A DNA stretch of 55,061 nt from assembly GCA_021740745.1 (NCBI GenBank), contig JAIOZF010000010.1, forward strand, positions 1 through 55,061, in the 5' to 3' direction. Every line of letters starts with the position of its first letter. The first letter of the stretch is position 1. Below the pieces are notes generated by a model that ran no database searches, was not told the origin of the DNA, and was given only the letters and a program-made list of their open reading frames with translations. Below are positions 17,050 through 25,292 of this stretch, piece by piece. The position numbers were made by a program, and so were the translations under genes. The DNA comes from Crocinitomicaceae bacterium. Lineage in GTDB: Bacteria > Bacteroidota > Bacteroidia > Flavobacteriales_D > Crocinitomicaceae.

Positions 17050-18291
17050 TTATATTTTCAACACCTCCTCTTGATCGCTTGTTACTTTTGCATGGGAATC
17101 TTTAACAACAAAACCGATAATCAGACATCCAATTCCGATACTTCCTAATAGTATAATTCCGAGTAAAAAGAGTGTCATATGGTTATTAGATGTTTCAAAA
17201 ATGAATGGCGATAAAAGAATCGAAAAAAGGATTGAAGGGATATAGGATAAAGCGAAAACAATTCCTTGAAATCGTTGACTAGTGTATAATGCAATAACTG
17301 TATAAACAGATGGTGAAATTAATACTTCAACTAAAGCTAAAAAGAACAGAATCAACATGAATTTATTCATATAATTGAGACCGACTTCCTCAGGAAACTT
17401 GAGTAATATAATGAATGCAACTGTAGATATGAGTATTCCAACTCCGATTTTAATAAAGGGTTTTATATAAATGAAGGTCCAAACGAAAACAAGAGGAATT
17501 GCTAAAATCATAGTAGCAATAGAAGGTAATGTATAAATGAAGGAATTAGGAAATGAAGAATTTGGGTGTTGGCTAAGTTGCATGGAAATATCTGACGTTA
17601 TTACTCCGCTCATTCTATCGGTTGCCAAAAAAATACCAGAAGCGAATACCGCTGCAATCACCAAAATACTCCTCAAGCTAATGGAATTTCTAACAAGTGA
17701 CGTGTTTTTTGGTTTTTTGTCGCGAACGAAAAGTGATAATACACCTGAAATAATAAAGGCTAAGGTAGAAAGAGCAAAACCTATTGCATAATTTTCAGCA
17801 ACCACAATACTTATCAAAAATGCACCTAGAAAAGCCCCAATATTAATAGCTAAGAACATAATATTGAAACTACCATCTAAGGTTTTGGGATTGTTCGGGT
17901 GCGATCGACCGATGAGTGAAAGCGAATTTGGGCCATATAGTCCACTTCCGATGATTACTAATAAAAGACCGATATAGAATAAATTCTCATTTGGAACGCA
18001 TAAGCAAAATGCACCGATAGCTGTAATAATTGATCCAAAAAGCAAAGATTTTTTACTGCCAATAACGAGATCTCCTAATACTCCTCCAATTAAAAAGCTT
18101 ACACTAATCAATTCAATAAAGGAATCATAAACCATCATTGAATCTTGTTCCTTCATCTTTAGTTGTTGAACCAGATAAACTAATAAAAGAGACCTTATTC
18201 CGTAGTATCCAAATCTTTCAAAGAATTTTGAACATACCAACCAAAGGATATTCATCTCATATTTCTTTCCTTTGATTCGTTCTAAGATCAT
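17050..18291 (-). CDS. POT/PTR2-like major facilitator transporter
   Basis: 413 residues, about twelve membrane helices. The first helix carries SKFFERFGYYGIRSLLLVYL, which matches the ExxERFxYYG signature of proton-coupled oligopeptide transporters except that the first glutamate is a lysine. Further POT-like features are GGVLGDLVIGSKKSLLFG and YGPNSLSLIGRS. The family is usually near 500 residues; the shorter length and missing glutamate suggest altered proton coupling or substrate. The start lies 13 bases after the topB stop and the stop touches the OmpA start, so topB, this gene and the OmpA gene form a likely run. Substrate unknown; di/tripeptides are the family default. Confidence 0.78.
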   Translation of the reverse strand: MILERIKGKKYEMNILWLVCSKFFERFGYYGIRSLLLVYLVQQLKMKEQDSMMVYDSFIELISVSFLIGGVLGDLVIGSKKSLLFGSIITAIGAFCLCVPNENLFYIGLLLVIIGSGLYGPNSLSLIGRSHPNNPKTLDGSFNIMFLAINIGAFLGAFLISIVVAENYAIGFALSTLAFIISGVLSLFVRDKKPKNTSLVRNSISLRSILVIAAVFASGIFLATDRMSGVITSDISMQLSQHPNSSFPNSFIYTLPSIATMILAIPLVFVWTFIYIKPFIKIGVGILISTVAFIILLKFPEEVGLNYMNKFMLILFFLALVEVLISPSVYTVIALYTSQRFQGIVFALSYIPSILFSILLSPFIFETSNNHMTLFLLGIILLGSIGIGCLIIGFVVKDSHAKVTSDQEEVLKI

Positions 18292-18304
18292 ACACTCGAT
18301 TTTT

Positions 18305-20458
18305 TTATCCTAAGCCAACGTTGAAACTTCCGTCCATCGTTAATTTACCGTTGACTGGTTCTGCCTTTCCAGGGACAATCAGTCCTTTAATTACACCTGT
18401 TTTACCTTTCTCTAATAAATCCAGTAACTGCGTTTCGGTCAATTTTTTGCCCAACAATTCAAACGGAATTTTAAATCCACAAGCCGCATAATTGGAACAA
18501 CCTAAAGCCGTTTTTCCTTTCATCAATTTGGCGGTTTTGCATTTCGGACACGTCAAGGTGTCTATACTTGGTTTTTCCTTTACTACACGAGGTGCTCGTT
18601 CTTTCTTTTCAGTTGGGGTAGGTTGGCTGAGCGGAGTCGAAGCCACCTGAATTTTTCTGTAATTATTGAAAATGACTTCATCTGTTAATTCACGCACCAT
18701 TTTAAACAATTCCTGCTTAAATACTTCCAATTCGTATTCACCTTTTTCGATGAGGCGAATTTTGCGTTCCCAATTTCCCGTCAACTCAGGACTCTTCAAT
18801 AATTCATTTTGAATTGTATCAATAAGATCCATTCCAGTCGGTGTGGCCAAAATGTTCTTGCGACTTTTTTCAATGTACCTTCTTCTAAACAAGGTTTCGA
18901 TGATATTCGCACGTGTTGATGGTCGACCTATGCCGTTGTCCTTCATTAAATCGCGCATTTCCTCGTCTTCAACTTGCTTTCCAGCGGTTTCCATGGCACG
19001 CAACAAGGTCGCTTCCGTATATGGTTTTGGTGGTGAAGTTTTTCCTTTATGTACAATCGGCGTATGTGGACCTTTTTCTCCCTCTGTAAAAATTGGAAGG
19101 ACACGTTCTTCAGCAGATCCTCCCTCCTTATTTTCCTCTCTCGAATCTCGCAGCGGAGCGTTCTCAGTTCTCGGCTCTTCGTATACAGTTCTCCATCCCG
19201 GCTCAAGAATTTGCTTCCCAGTCACCTTGAATTCAAGTGTTCCAACTTTCCCTAAAACGGTCGTATTTGAAACTTTACATTCTGGATAAAAAACGGCGAT
19301 AAAACGTTTTGCAATTAAATCATACACCTGATGTTCTGCTGGTGTGATCCCACTTGGATTTACTCCTGTTGGAATAATCGCGTGGTGATCCGTCACTTTT
19401 TTGTCGTCAAATACGGTTTTAGATTTTGGAATTGGTGCTTGTAATAAAGGCGTAGTCAAACGTGAATAATACTGCATTCCTTTTAAAATTCCTTCTACTT
19501 TCGGATGAATATCTTCCGATAGATAGGTTGTATCAACTCTAGGATAAGTGACAATCTTTTTTTCGTAGAGACTTTGCACTAATTTCAAAGTATCGTCGGC
19601 AGAAAATCCAAATTTCTTGTTTCCTTCAACCTGTAAACCAGTTAAATCGAATAAACGTGGATTCCCTTCTTTCCCTTCCTTTTGTTCAAACGAAGTAATC
19701 TCAAATTCATGCAATTTTAAATATTCTAAGCCTTTATTGGCCTTTTCTTCACTTGTCAATCGATCTATTTGACAAAGAAATTCAGTATCGCGATACGTCG
19801 TTTTTAATTCCCAATATTCTGCCGATGTAAATGCATTAATCTCTTTTTGACGTTGCACAATCATGGCCAAGGTGGGTGTTTGAACCCTTCCAACTGACAA
19901 GGTAGCTTTTCCTTGTCCGAATTTCTTAGTAAATGCACGTGTGGCGTTGATTCCTAATAACCAATCGCCAATTGCTCTGGCAGATCCAGCAGCGTATAAA
20001 TTATCGTATTGTTTGGAATCTTTTAGTTTATTGAATCCTTCTTTAATTGCTTCTTCGGTTAAGGATGAAATCCACAAACGTTGAATTGGTTTATTGCATT
20101 TTGCCTTCAATAATACCCATCGCTGAATAAGTTCCCCTTCCTGTCCAGCATCCCCACAGTTGATAACCGAATCACATTGAGCAACTAAATTTTCGATGCA
20201 TTTAAATTGTTTTTGTACCCCTGCGTCATCGACTACTTTAATTCCAAAATTGGCTGGGATAATCGGTAAATCTTCCAATTTCCAGTATTTCCAATTCTCT
20301 TTGTAGTCGTGGGGCTCTTTTAGTGTACATAAATGCCCAAATGTCCAACTTACCCAATAGCCATTCCCTTCCCAGTAGCCTTCCTTTCTTGAACGGGCTC
20401 CTAGGATTTCAGCGATGTCTTTCGCTACGGATGGTTTTTCGGCTATGCAGAGGATCAT
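18305..20458 (-). CDS. topB: DNA topoisomerase III (type IA)
   Basis: 717 residues. N-terminal Toprim (ILCIAEKPSVAKDIAEILG; the acidic motif reads NCGDAGQEGELIQRW, so the usual DxD is DxG), then the type IA core with GKATLSVGRVQTPTLAMI, FSADDTLKLVQSLYE, catalytic tyrosine in TYPRVDTTYL, DHHAIIPTG, and NGIGRPSTRANI. The C-terminus has a four-cysteine zinc ribbon (TCPKCKTAKL, LGCSNYAACGF) and a final GKTGVIKGL module. It relaxes and decatenates single-stranded crossings, often with a RecQ helicase (one is at 45984). Two GC-rich repeat segments are carried in frame: 18625-18644, encoding part of STPLSQP, and about 19141-19180, encoding PRTENAPLRDSR. Both sit in likely loops or linkers. Confidence 0.92.
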   Translation of the reverse strand: MILCIAEKPSVAKDIAEILGARSRKEGYWEGNGYWVSWTFGHLCTLKEPHDYKENWKYWKLEDLPIIPANFGIKVVDDAGVQKQFKCIENLVAQCDSVINCGDAGQEGELIQRWVLLKAKCNKPIQRLWISSLTEEAIKEGFNKLKDSKQYDNLYAAGSARAIGDWLLGINATRAFTKKFGQGKATLSVGRVQTPTLAMIVQRQKEINAFTSAEYWELKTTYRDTEFLCQIDRLTSEEKANKGLEYLKLHEFEITSFEQKEGKEGNPRLFDLTGLQVEGNKKFGFSADDTLKLVQSLYEKKIVTYPRVDTTYLSEDIHPKVEGILKGMQYYSRLTTPLLQAPIPKSKTVFDDKKVTDHHAIIPTGVNPSGITPAEHQVYDLIAKRFIAVFYPECKVSNTTVLGKVGTLEFKVTGKQILEPGWRTVYEEPRTENAPLRDSREENKEGGSAEERVLPIFTEGEKGPHTPIVHKGKTSPPKPYTEATLLRAMETAGKQVEDEEMRDLMKDNGIGRPSTRANIIETLFRRRYIEKSRKNILATPTGMDLIDTIQNELLKSPELTGNWERKIRLIEKGEYELEVFKQELFKMVRELTDEVIFNNYRKIQVASTPLSQPTPTEKKERAPRVVKEKPSIDTLTCPKCKTAKLMKGKTALGCSNYAACGFKIPFELLGKKLTETQLLDLLEKGKTGVIKGLIVPGKAEPVNGKLTMDGSFNVGLG
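18625..18644. repeat. Short palindrome-ended repeat inside topB
   Basis: Twenty bases beginning GGCTGAGCGG and ending TCGAAGCC, with GGCT/AGCC ends. From memory this string, or its complement starting GGCTTCGACTCC, recurs as a dispersed element in many Flavobacteriia. Here it lies in frame in topB, in the linker before the zinc ribbon, and supplies residues of the stretch ASTPLSQP. Confidence 0.5.
19141..19180. repeat. Second GC-rich repeat-like segment inside topB
   Basis: The segment contains TCTCGCAGCGGAGCG then TTCTCAGTTCTCGGCTCT, compositionally close to the spacer repeat at 4296-4346 (GCGAAGCGGTC, CTCGACTCTCGGTTCT). It encodes the charged stretch PRTENAPLRDSR in topB, with no counterpart I know in the family core. 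It is probably an in-frame insertion of a dispersed element. Confidence 0.4.
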
Positions 20459-20471
20459 AAAATATATTTTA

Positions 20472-20523
20472 CCACAATGTCACAAAGTTAAGTTCTCTTA
20501 CCATAATTTTTTAAGTCACAAAG
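20472..20523. repeat. Direct repeat A, copy 1 (flanks GxxExxY gene)
   Basis: 52 bases starting ACCACAAT and ending AAGTCACAAA; they match 21023-21074 at about 45 of 52 positions. This copy lies between the topB start and the GxxExxY stop and covers the topB upstream region. Confidence 0.8.
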
Positions 20524-20543
20524 GGCTATTCATTCGAACAATA

Positions 20544-20930
20544 TTATTTATCAAGTTGACCATTAATTACACGTTTAATACCATTTTTAAATAATGGGAC
20601 GTTAAAATTGATCAACATTCCTAGCTTGCAATTTGATAATTTTAAATAGGTAAGTAGCTGCGCAAGATGCAGGTCATTTACCGATTCAACTGACTTTAGT
20701 TCAATTATTATTTTATCTTCAATCATAATGTCAATCCTGTATGAAGTTTCCATTTGAATTCCCTCATATATTACAGGTAAAATTTTTTGCCTTTCTACTT
20801 TTAGCGTGCTTTTTTTAAGCTCATAAAATAAACATTCTTCATAGGAACTTTCAAGTAAACCAGGACCTAGATTCCTGTGAACTTTGAGCCCTAGATCAAA
20901 AACTATTTTAGAAAGTTCGTTTTCTGACAT
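20544..20930 (-). CDS. GxxExxY protein (PDDEXK-like fold)
   Basis: 128 residues from the ATG at 20930; a TTG three codons earlier is possible. The namesake motif is GLLESSY (G24, E27, Y30) after VHRNLGPG, followed by LKKSTLKVERQKILPVIYEG, the core YRIDIMIEDKIIIELKSVE (D and ExK of a PD-(D/E)XK nuclease-like site) and AQLLTYLKLSNCKLGMLINFNV. These proteins are common in Bacteroidota, of unknown function, and typically sit alone in repeat-rich spacers. That is so here: repeat A lies on both sides and repeat B on the left of copy A2 and again over the folA end. The gene with its repeats looks like an inserted cassette between topB and folA. It has no partner gene, so a role in restriction or defence is not supported. 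Confidence 0.88.
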   Translation of the reverse strand: MSENELSKIVFDLGLKVHRNLGPGLLESSYEECLFYELKKSTLKVERQKILPVIYEGIQMETSYRIDIMIEDKIIIELKSVESVNDLHLAQLLTYLKLSNCKLGMLINFNVPLFKNGIKRVINGQLDK

Positions 20931-20960
20931 ATTAGTCAATTAATTTAAAAATTGCGAATT

Positions 20961-21018
20961 AGTGCCTTAAAACACACCGTTTATAATCCTTTGATAGTGA
21001 CTTTGTGGTTAACTTTAA
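20961..21018. repeat. Direct repeat B, copy 1
   Basis: Starts AGTGCCTTAAAA and ends TTGTGGTTAACTTTAA; similar ends and spacing recur at 21105-21162, with a diverged middle. It lies directly upstream of the GxxExxY gene on its coding strand, so it could hold that gene's promoter region. Confidence 0.7.
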
Positions 21019-21022
21019 AAAG

Positions 21023-21074
21023 ACCACAATTTAACAAAGTTAAGTTCATTTACCATATTGTTTAAAGTCACAAA
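21023..21074. repeat. Direct repeat A, copy 2
   Basis: 52 bases, about 87% identical to 20472-20523 (shared blocks ACAAAGTTAAGTTC, TTACCAT and AAGTCACAAA). Together with copy 1 it brackets the GxxExxY gene in direct orientation, 551 bases apart. Confidence 0.8.
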
Positions 21075-21104
21075 TGAGTTTTGAACAGTTAAATTTTACA
21101 ACTT

Positions 21105-21162
21105 AGTGCCTTAAAAGGCATCGTACTTCAACTTATCTTGTGCCCTTGTGGTTAACTTTTTT
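21105..21162. repeat. Direct repeat B, copy 2, overlapping the end of folA
   Basis: Starts AGTGCCTTAAAA and ends TTGTGGTTAACTTTTTT like 20961-21018. Its right end runs into folA, where the complementary bases encode the last residues KVNHKGTR and the stop. The repeat thus appears to have replaced or extended the native end of the enzyme. Confidence 0.7.
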
Positions 21163-21660
21163 CATGTAGTGCTTGATCGTAAACCCAGCTTCATTTTTCT
21201 CATCCTTTTCCCAGTTCATCAATTCCTTCACAATCCACTTGGATTCATCGAATTCAGGAAAAAAGGTGTCGGCATTGTAAACGTGATTAACATGAGTGAT
21301 GTACATATCATCAACGCAATTTAAGGCGATTGCTTGACGATAAATTTCCCCGCCTCCAATGATAAACACAGTTCTTTCTGATTCCCCTTCATAATAAGCC
21401 AAGCAAGCTTCCAATGAATGAAACACCTCACAACCTTCCGCTTTAAAATCTATATTTCGCGTTAACACAACATTTTCACGGTTCGGTAAGGGACGAAAAC
21501 GTTCTGGAATGGAATCGTAATTTTTTCTACCCATCACAACGATTTGTCCCGATGTTGTTTCCTTGAAAAACTTCATGTCAGCGGGCAAATGCCACATTAA
21601 ATCGTTGTTTTTTCCAATTCCACGATCACTGTCCATTGCCACTATTAGAGAAATATGCAT
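21133..21660 (-). CDS. folA: Dihydrofolate reductase
   Basis: 175 residues. Typical start ISLIVAMDSDRGIGKNNDLMWHLPADMKFFKETT with the catalytic acid (D in PADMKFFK) and the Met20-type loop, then IVVMGRKNYDSIPERFRPLPNRENVVLTR (NADPH-binding) and FIIGGGEIYRQAI. It reduces dihydrofolate to tetrahydrofolate with NADPH, regenerating the cofactor used by the neighbouring thymidylate synthase; thyA-folA order is common. The core ends at about AGFTIKHYMKK; the last eight residues KVNHKGTR lie within direct repeat B and are probably not ancestral. Gap to thyA is 61 bases, so co-transcription is likely. Confidence 0.95.
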   Translation of the reverse strand: MHISLIVAMDSDRGIGKNNDLMWHLPADMKFFKETTSGQIVVMGRKNYDSIPERFRPLPNRENVVLTRNIDFKAEGCEVFHSLEACLAYYEGESERTVFIIGGGEIYRQAIALNCVDDMYITHVNHVYNADTFFPEFDESKWIVKELMNWEKDEKNEAGFTIKHYMKKVNHKGTR

Positions 21661-21721
21661 ATTGAAAATACAGCGTTAAATGTTAGATTTTTAAGAATTC
21701 AATGAGTGTATACATGAATAA

Positions 21722-22516
21722 TTACACAGCAACAGCACCTTTGATGTGTGGATGCGGATCGTAATTCAGCAATTCAAAATCTTCGTATTTAAATCCAAAA
21801 ATATCTTTTACCTCGGGATTTATTTTCATTGTTGGCAGCGGTCGCAATTCTCTTGACAATTGTAAGTTGGCTTGTTCAATATGATTGCTGTATAAATGCG
21901 CATCACCGAAAGTATGAACGAAATCGCCCACTTCTAAATCACATACTTGAGCCACCATCATCGTAAGTAAGGCATATGAAGCAATGTTAAAAGGAACGCC
22001 TAAAAAAGTATCTGCGCTTCGCTGGTAAAGTTGACAACTCAATTTTCCATTAGCCACGTAAAACTGAAACAAGGTGTGACAAGGCGGTAAAGCCATGTTA
22101 TCAACATCAGCAACATTCCATGCTGAAACGATAAGTCGTCGAGAATCTGGGTTCTTTTTAATTTGATTAATCAAGTTGGTGATTTGGTCAATTGTACCAC
22201 CATCGCGAGAAGGCCAACTTCTCCACTGGTGACCGTAAACAGGACCAAGATTTCCATTTTCATCTGCCCATTCATCCCAAATAGAAACATTGTTATCTTT
22301 TAAGAATTTGATGTTCGTATCACCTTGTAGAAACCACAAAAGCTCTATGATAATTGAGCGAAGGTGTAACTTTTTTGTTGTCACAACTGGAAAACCTTTC
22401 GATAAATCAAAACGCATTTGATACCCAAAAACGGAGGTTGTGCCTGTTCCTGTTCGGTCTTCTTTTTTAGTTCCGTTGTCAAGTATATGTTGCAACAAAT
22501 CGTGGTACTGCTTCAT
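21722..22516 (-). CDS. thyA: Thymidylate synthase
   Basis: 264 residues, the same length as the E. coli enzyme. Seen: [30 protein letters not shown] start region, [16 protein letters not shown], the catalytic cysteine in [44 protein letters not shown] and the C-terminal [11 protein letters not shown]. It methylates dUMP to dTMP with methylene-tetrahydrofolate, producing dihydrofolate for the folA product downstream. The ATG at 22516 is at the expected place. Confidence 0.97.
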   Translation of the reverse strand: MKQYHDLLQHILDNGTKKEDRTGTGTTSVFGYQMRFDLSKGFPVVTTKKLHLRSIIIELLWFLQGDTNIKFLKDNNVSIWDEWADENGNLGPVYGHQWRSWPSRDGGTIDQITNLINQIKKNPDSRRLIVSAWNVADVDNMALPPCHTLFQFYVANGKLSCQLYQRSADTFLGVPFNIASYALLTMMVAQVCDLEVGDFVHTFGDAHLYSNHIEQANLQLSRELRPLPTMKINPEVKDIFGFKYEDFELLNYDPHPHIKGAVAV

Positions 22517-22584
22517 GTCAAAAAATGGATTGAAAAATGTTTTTCGAAATTACAAAATTCAAGGCTTCATTTTTTATGAACTTT

Positions 22585-24780
22585 TCAAGAATTCGAAGAA
22601 TTTATGAACGAATCGAGTGATTTAGTTGCGCCTTTAAAAATTAGTGTATTTGCTAATAAAAGTAAACACGACAAGAGACTCACCAAAAAGGCTATGAGCA
22701 CAACTGGATTACGGTATTGAAAAGTAACTTTCTTAGAATCCGCAGGCAAAACAATTGTCATGAAATTCTTGTTGCTTTTGTAAATAGGCACTAATTCGCC
22801 ATCTACTTTCGCTTCCCATCCAGTGTATTCCTTTTGAAAAATAGTCAGTAATTGACTTTCTTTATTTTCTGTCTTAATATCGAAATGATTAGCGCTGTAG
22901 TTGGTGATTGTTGCGCGATCAGTTGAATCGGTTTTCAAATCCAATAAGCTCAAAACACTATATGCTTGATTGTCAAAAATAAGATGGTTCGATAGAAATG
23001 TACTGTCCGCATTTAATTTGTCTATACTCTTTTCATGCAGCACTTTGTCTGAAAGCAAGACGACTTTATTCTGTTGAATGGTTTTGTAAACAAATGGATG
23101 CTTACTTTCTAAGTTGTCGTAACTCGAAAAAGAGAATGAATTGAATCCTTCTGCACTAATTTCCTTGTGAAAATTATTGAGATTTTGCCAATAGGGCTGA
23201 CCAAGTCCTGGCAGTTTGCCTGCTTCCTCAATTGTGATATTTTGAAGAGTGGGAAAGCCTTTTTCTAATTTTGCTGTGGCGTGATAAGGTTCTTTTGATT
23301 TCAGAAAACTCGTGTAAACGGTGTATGGACCATTCAATTGTGCCGCTATGATTAAATCCAAGGCAATCAATAAACCTAGGAACAAGTATGCTCGTTCTAT
23401 TTTTTTGATAAATCGAATAAGGAGTATTAATGCAACTATAAATCCAATTTGAATGCTTGCTTGAAGCACGATGAATTGTTCAATTTGACCTTCTCGGTAG
23501 GCATCAAAAACAGCTTTTCCGATGAAGTTTTTCATGTCCAAATACGTATTGGAACGGATATAAATAATGATTCCAATCAGGGCAAGTAGCACAACCGAAA
23601 GCGGGACAATCCATTTTTTGAACGATAAAAACTTCCCTTTTTTGTAGTGTAGGTTCAAGTAATTTGCGCCGACCAGTATGAAGGCAAAGAGGGCAAAGAT
23701 TCTGAAAACGGCAGGGAACCTGAAAACATCCATCATGGGAACATACTTGTAAAGTAGTTCGCGCACTGGTAACGCATCACCAACAGCTGCTAGGAGTGAA
23801 AAGATTCCTAAGACAAAAATAAATTTGACTCCTGAATTTTTCGGAGCAAAGATTCCTGCAAATAAGAACAACAGCATGAAAAGTCCAAAATAACCATTAA
23901 TCATAGAAATATCTCCCTTGAAGATTTCTGGAAAATCAACGGTTGAAAAAGGCAGCAGAAATGAAATAAACGCATTTGGTCCAAATGGTGAATAAAGTGC
24001 TTGTTCTAAGGTGAAGCCCTCCAATCGGGATAAATAGGGACTCACTTGATAAATGGAAATCAACATTCCAGCAGAAAAAACAAGCGCAGAAACGACAAAA
24101 ACGATGTGATTGATTAAGAAAAAATAAACGCTATTTTTCTTTTTACTTCTCCAAGATTTAAAAATGTAATATGAAAAGGAAGCTAAGAAGAAATAAAATA
24201 AAACAATCACAAAAGCTGGATATCCACCAGTGATCATTAGGAATAAAAAGAATCCAGCGCACACACCATTTGACGCTTCTTTTTCAGCAAGTAGGCGAAA
24301 GTAAAAGTTAAGTACAAAGGGCAACCACGCTGCACCAATGATATAGGGCAGATGCTGTGCGTTGCCAACAAATATTCCACAAAGCATATAGGAAACTCCT
24401 GTAATTAGTGCAATGCGTTTATCAAAGTTCAAGGTTTGCGCAAGCCAATACATTCCAACTCCAGCAAAGAAAACATGCAGGTAAAATTCGAATCCGATGG
24501 TGTAGATAGTATACCCAACCGTACTTCCAATTAACCAAACTACAGGATACCATGCACCAGAAGATGGGTCCGCGTAGATTGGATAACCAAGATCTTGAAA
24601 AGGATTCCAAAAAGGGAATTGGCCATTTTGGAAACATTCTCCTACGTGAAATCGCCACGGATAAAAGCAATCGACCATATCGTAATTAGGTGGATGCACA
24701 AAAAACACCACTTGAAAAAATGCAAGAGCCGCTATTGATAACAATAACAAATAGGGTAGAATAGATTTTTTGAAGTACAT
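22585..24780 (-). CDS. YfhO-type polytopic membrane protein
   Basis: 731 residues from the ATG at 24780; a TTG ten codons upstream gives an implausible charged extension. N-terminal helix (KKSILPYLLLLSIAALAFFQ), then the YfhO/GT-C-like first loop PPNYDMVDCFYPWRFHVGE...FPFWNPFQDLGYPIYADP, about eleven further membrane helices to residue 490, a periplasmic domain of about 200 residues (FHEISAEGFNSFSFSSYDNL, FQKEYTGWEAKVDGE), and a last helix near the C-terminus. YfhO proteins are GT-C fold relatives implicated in glycosylation of teichoic acids or lipids; the Bacteroidota function is not established. It lies 68 bases ahead of thyA but is probably functionally unrelated. Confidence 0.8.
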   Translation of the reverse strand: MYFKKSILPYLLLLSIAALAFFQVVFFVHPPNYDMVDCFYPWRFHVGECFQNGQFPFWNPFQDLGYPIYADPSSGAWYPVVWLIGSTVGYTIYTIGFEFYLHVFFAGVGMYWLAQTLNFDKRIALITGVSYMLCGIFVGNAQHLPYIIGAAWLPFVLNFYFRLLAEKEASNGVCAGFFLFLMITGGYPAFVIVLFYFFLASFSYYIFKSWRSKKKNSVYFFLINHIVFVVSALVFSAGMLISIYQVSPYLSRLEGFTLEQALYSPFGPNAFISFLLPFSTVDFPEIFKGDISMINGYFGLFMLLFLFAGIFAPKNSGVKFIFVLGIFSLLAAVGDALPVRELLYKYVPMMDVFRFPAVFRIFALFAFILVGANYLNLHYKKGKFLSFKKWIVPLSVVLLALIGIIIYIRSNTYLDMKNFIGKAVFDAYREGQIEQFIVLQASIQIGFIVALILLIRFIKKIERAYLFLGLLIALDLIIAAQLNGPYTVYTSFLKSKEPYHATAKLEKGFPTLQNITIEEAGKLPGLGQPYWQNLNNFHKEISAEGFNSFSFSSYDNLESKHPFVYKTIQQNKVVLLSDKVLHEKSIDKLNADSTFLSNHLIFDNQAYSVLSLLDLKTDSTDRATITNYSANHFDIKTENKESQLLTIFQKEYTGWEAKVDGELVPIYKSNKNFMTIVLPADSKKVTFQYRNPVVLIAFLVSLLSCLLLLANTLIFKGATKSLDSFINSSNS

Positions 24781-24870
24781 GTTTATTTCTAGTTCTTCAA
24801 AAATAATCAAAGTAGTCCTTTTATCAAGATTTTTATTGTTTTCATTGTGATTTAACTTTCTTGCACTTAA

Positions 24871-24901
24871 TTGTTATTCTGAAACGAAAAAACTACATTT
24901 G
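24871..24901 (+). promoter_or_regulatory. Promoter of the 24906 gene, apparently leaderless
   Basis: TTG (24871-24873), 20 bases, TACATTTG (24894-24901), a perfect match to the Bacteroidota promoter, then AAAT and the ATG at 24906. Transcription should start at or within a few bases of the ATG. The ATG is fixed by the signal peptide that begins there. Confidence 0.75.
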
Positions 24902-24905
24902 AAAT

Positions 24906-25292
24906 ATGATTCGAATAATTCTAGTTTTCATTTGTTTAGCACCGTTATTTTCAATGGCTCAAAAACCGATTGAGTTAAAGAAGAAATTTTTTGGTACTTA
25001 CGCTGGGGAGATTTCTTCATTCAAACTCGATACAGGTGAAGATTTAGTAGATGTTGACAAAACAGTTATTAAGATTAATATTGAGCAAGATAGTATTCAA
25101 TTCAATATCGGAAGAAACGAATTAGCAAGTTCATACACGGTACTATTTGAAGCAGCCAAATACTATGTCTTAGATTGCAAAGTCAACGGTCGTTTGGCAG
25201 GTGAACGAATTGTTGTTTACAAAAAAGGAAAGAAGATTTCGCGTGATGGCTTGTTTCCCCAGCCGAATGCACTTTTGTATTTGGTTAAATAA
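24906..25292 (+). CDS. Small secreted protein, unknown function
   Basis: 128 residues with a clear signal peptide (MIRIILVFICLAPLFSMAQ). The mature part is about 110 residues of alternating beta strands (FGTYAGEISSFKLDTGED, KTVIKINIEQDSIQFNIG, SSYTVLFEAAKYYVLDCKV, ERIVVYKKGKKISRDG, PNALLYLVK), which suggests a small beta barrel or lipocalin-like fold; no family recognised. One cysteine remains. Its stop codon is directly followed by the last base of the convergent histidine kinase gene. The promoter ends four bases before the ATG. Probably periplasmic. Confidence 0.75.
   Translation: MIRIILVFICLAPLFSMAQKPIELKKKFFGTYAGEISSFKLDTGEDLVDVDKTVIKINIEQDSIQFNIGRNELASSYTVLFEAAKYYVLDCKVNGRLAGERIVVYKKGKKISRDGLFPQPNALLYLVK

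Noticed and set aside
20544-20930. GxxExxY gene as part of a restriction or defence island
   Set aside because: It is alone between topB and folA with no methyltransferase, toxin, ATPase or reverse transcriptase nearby.
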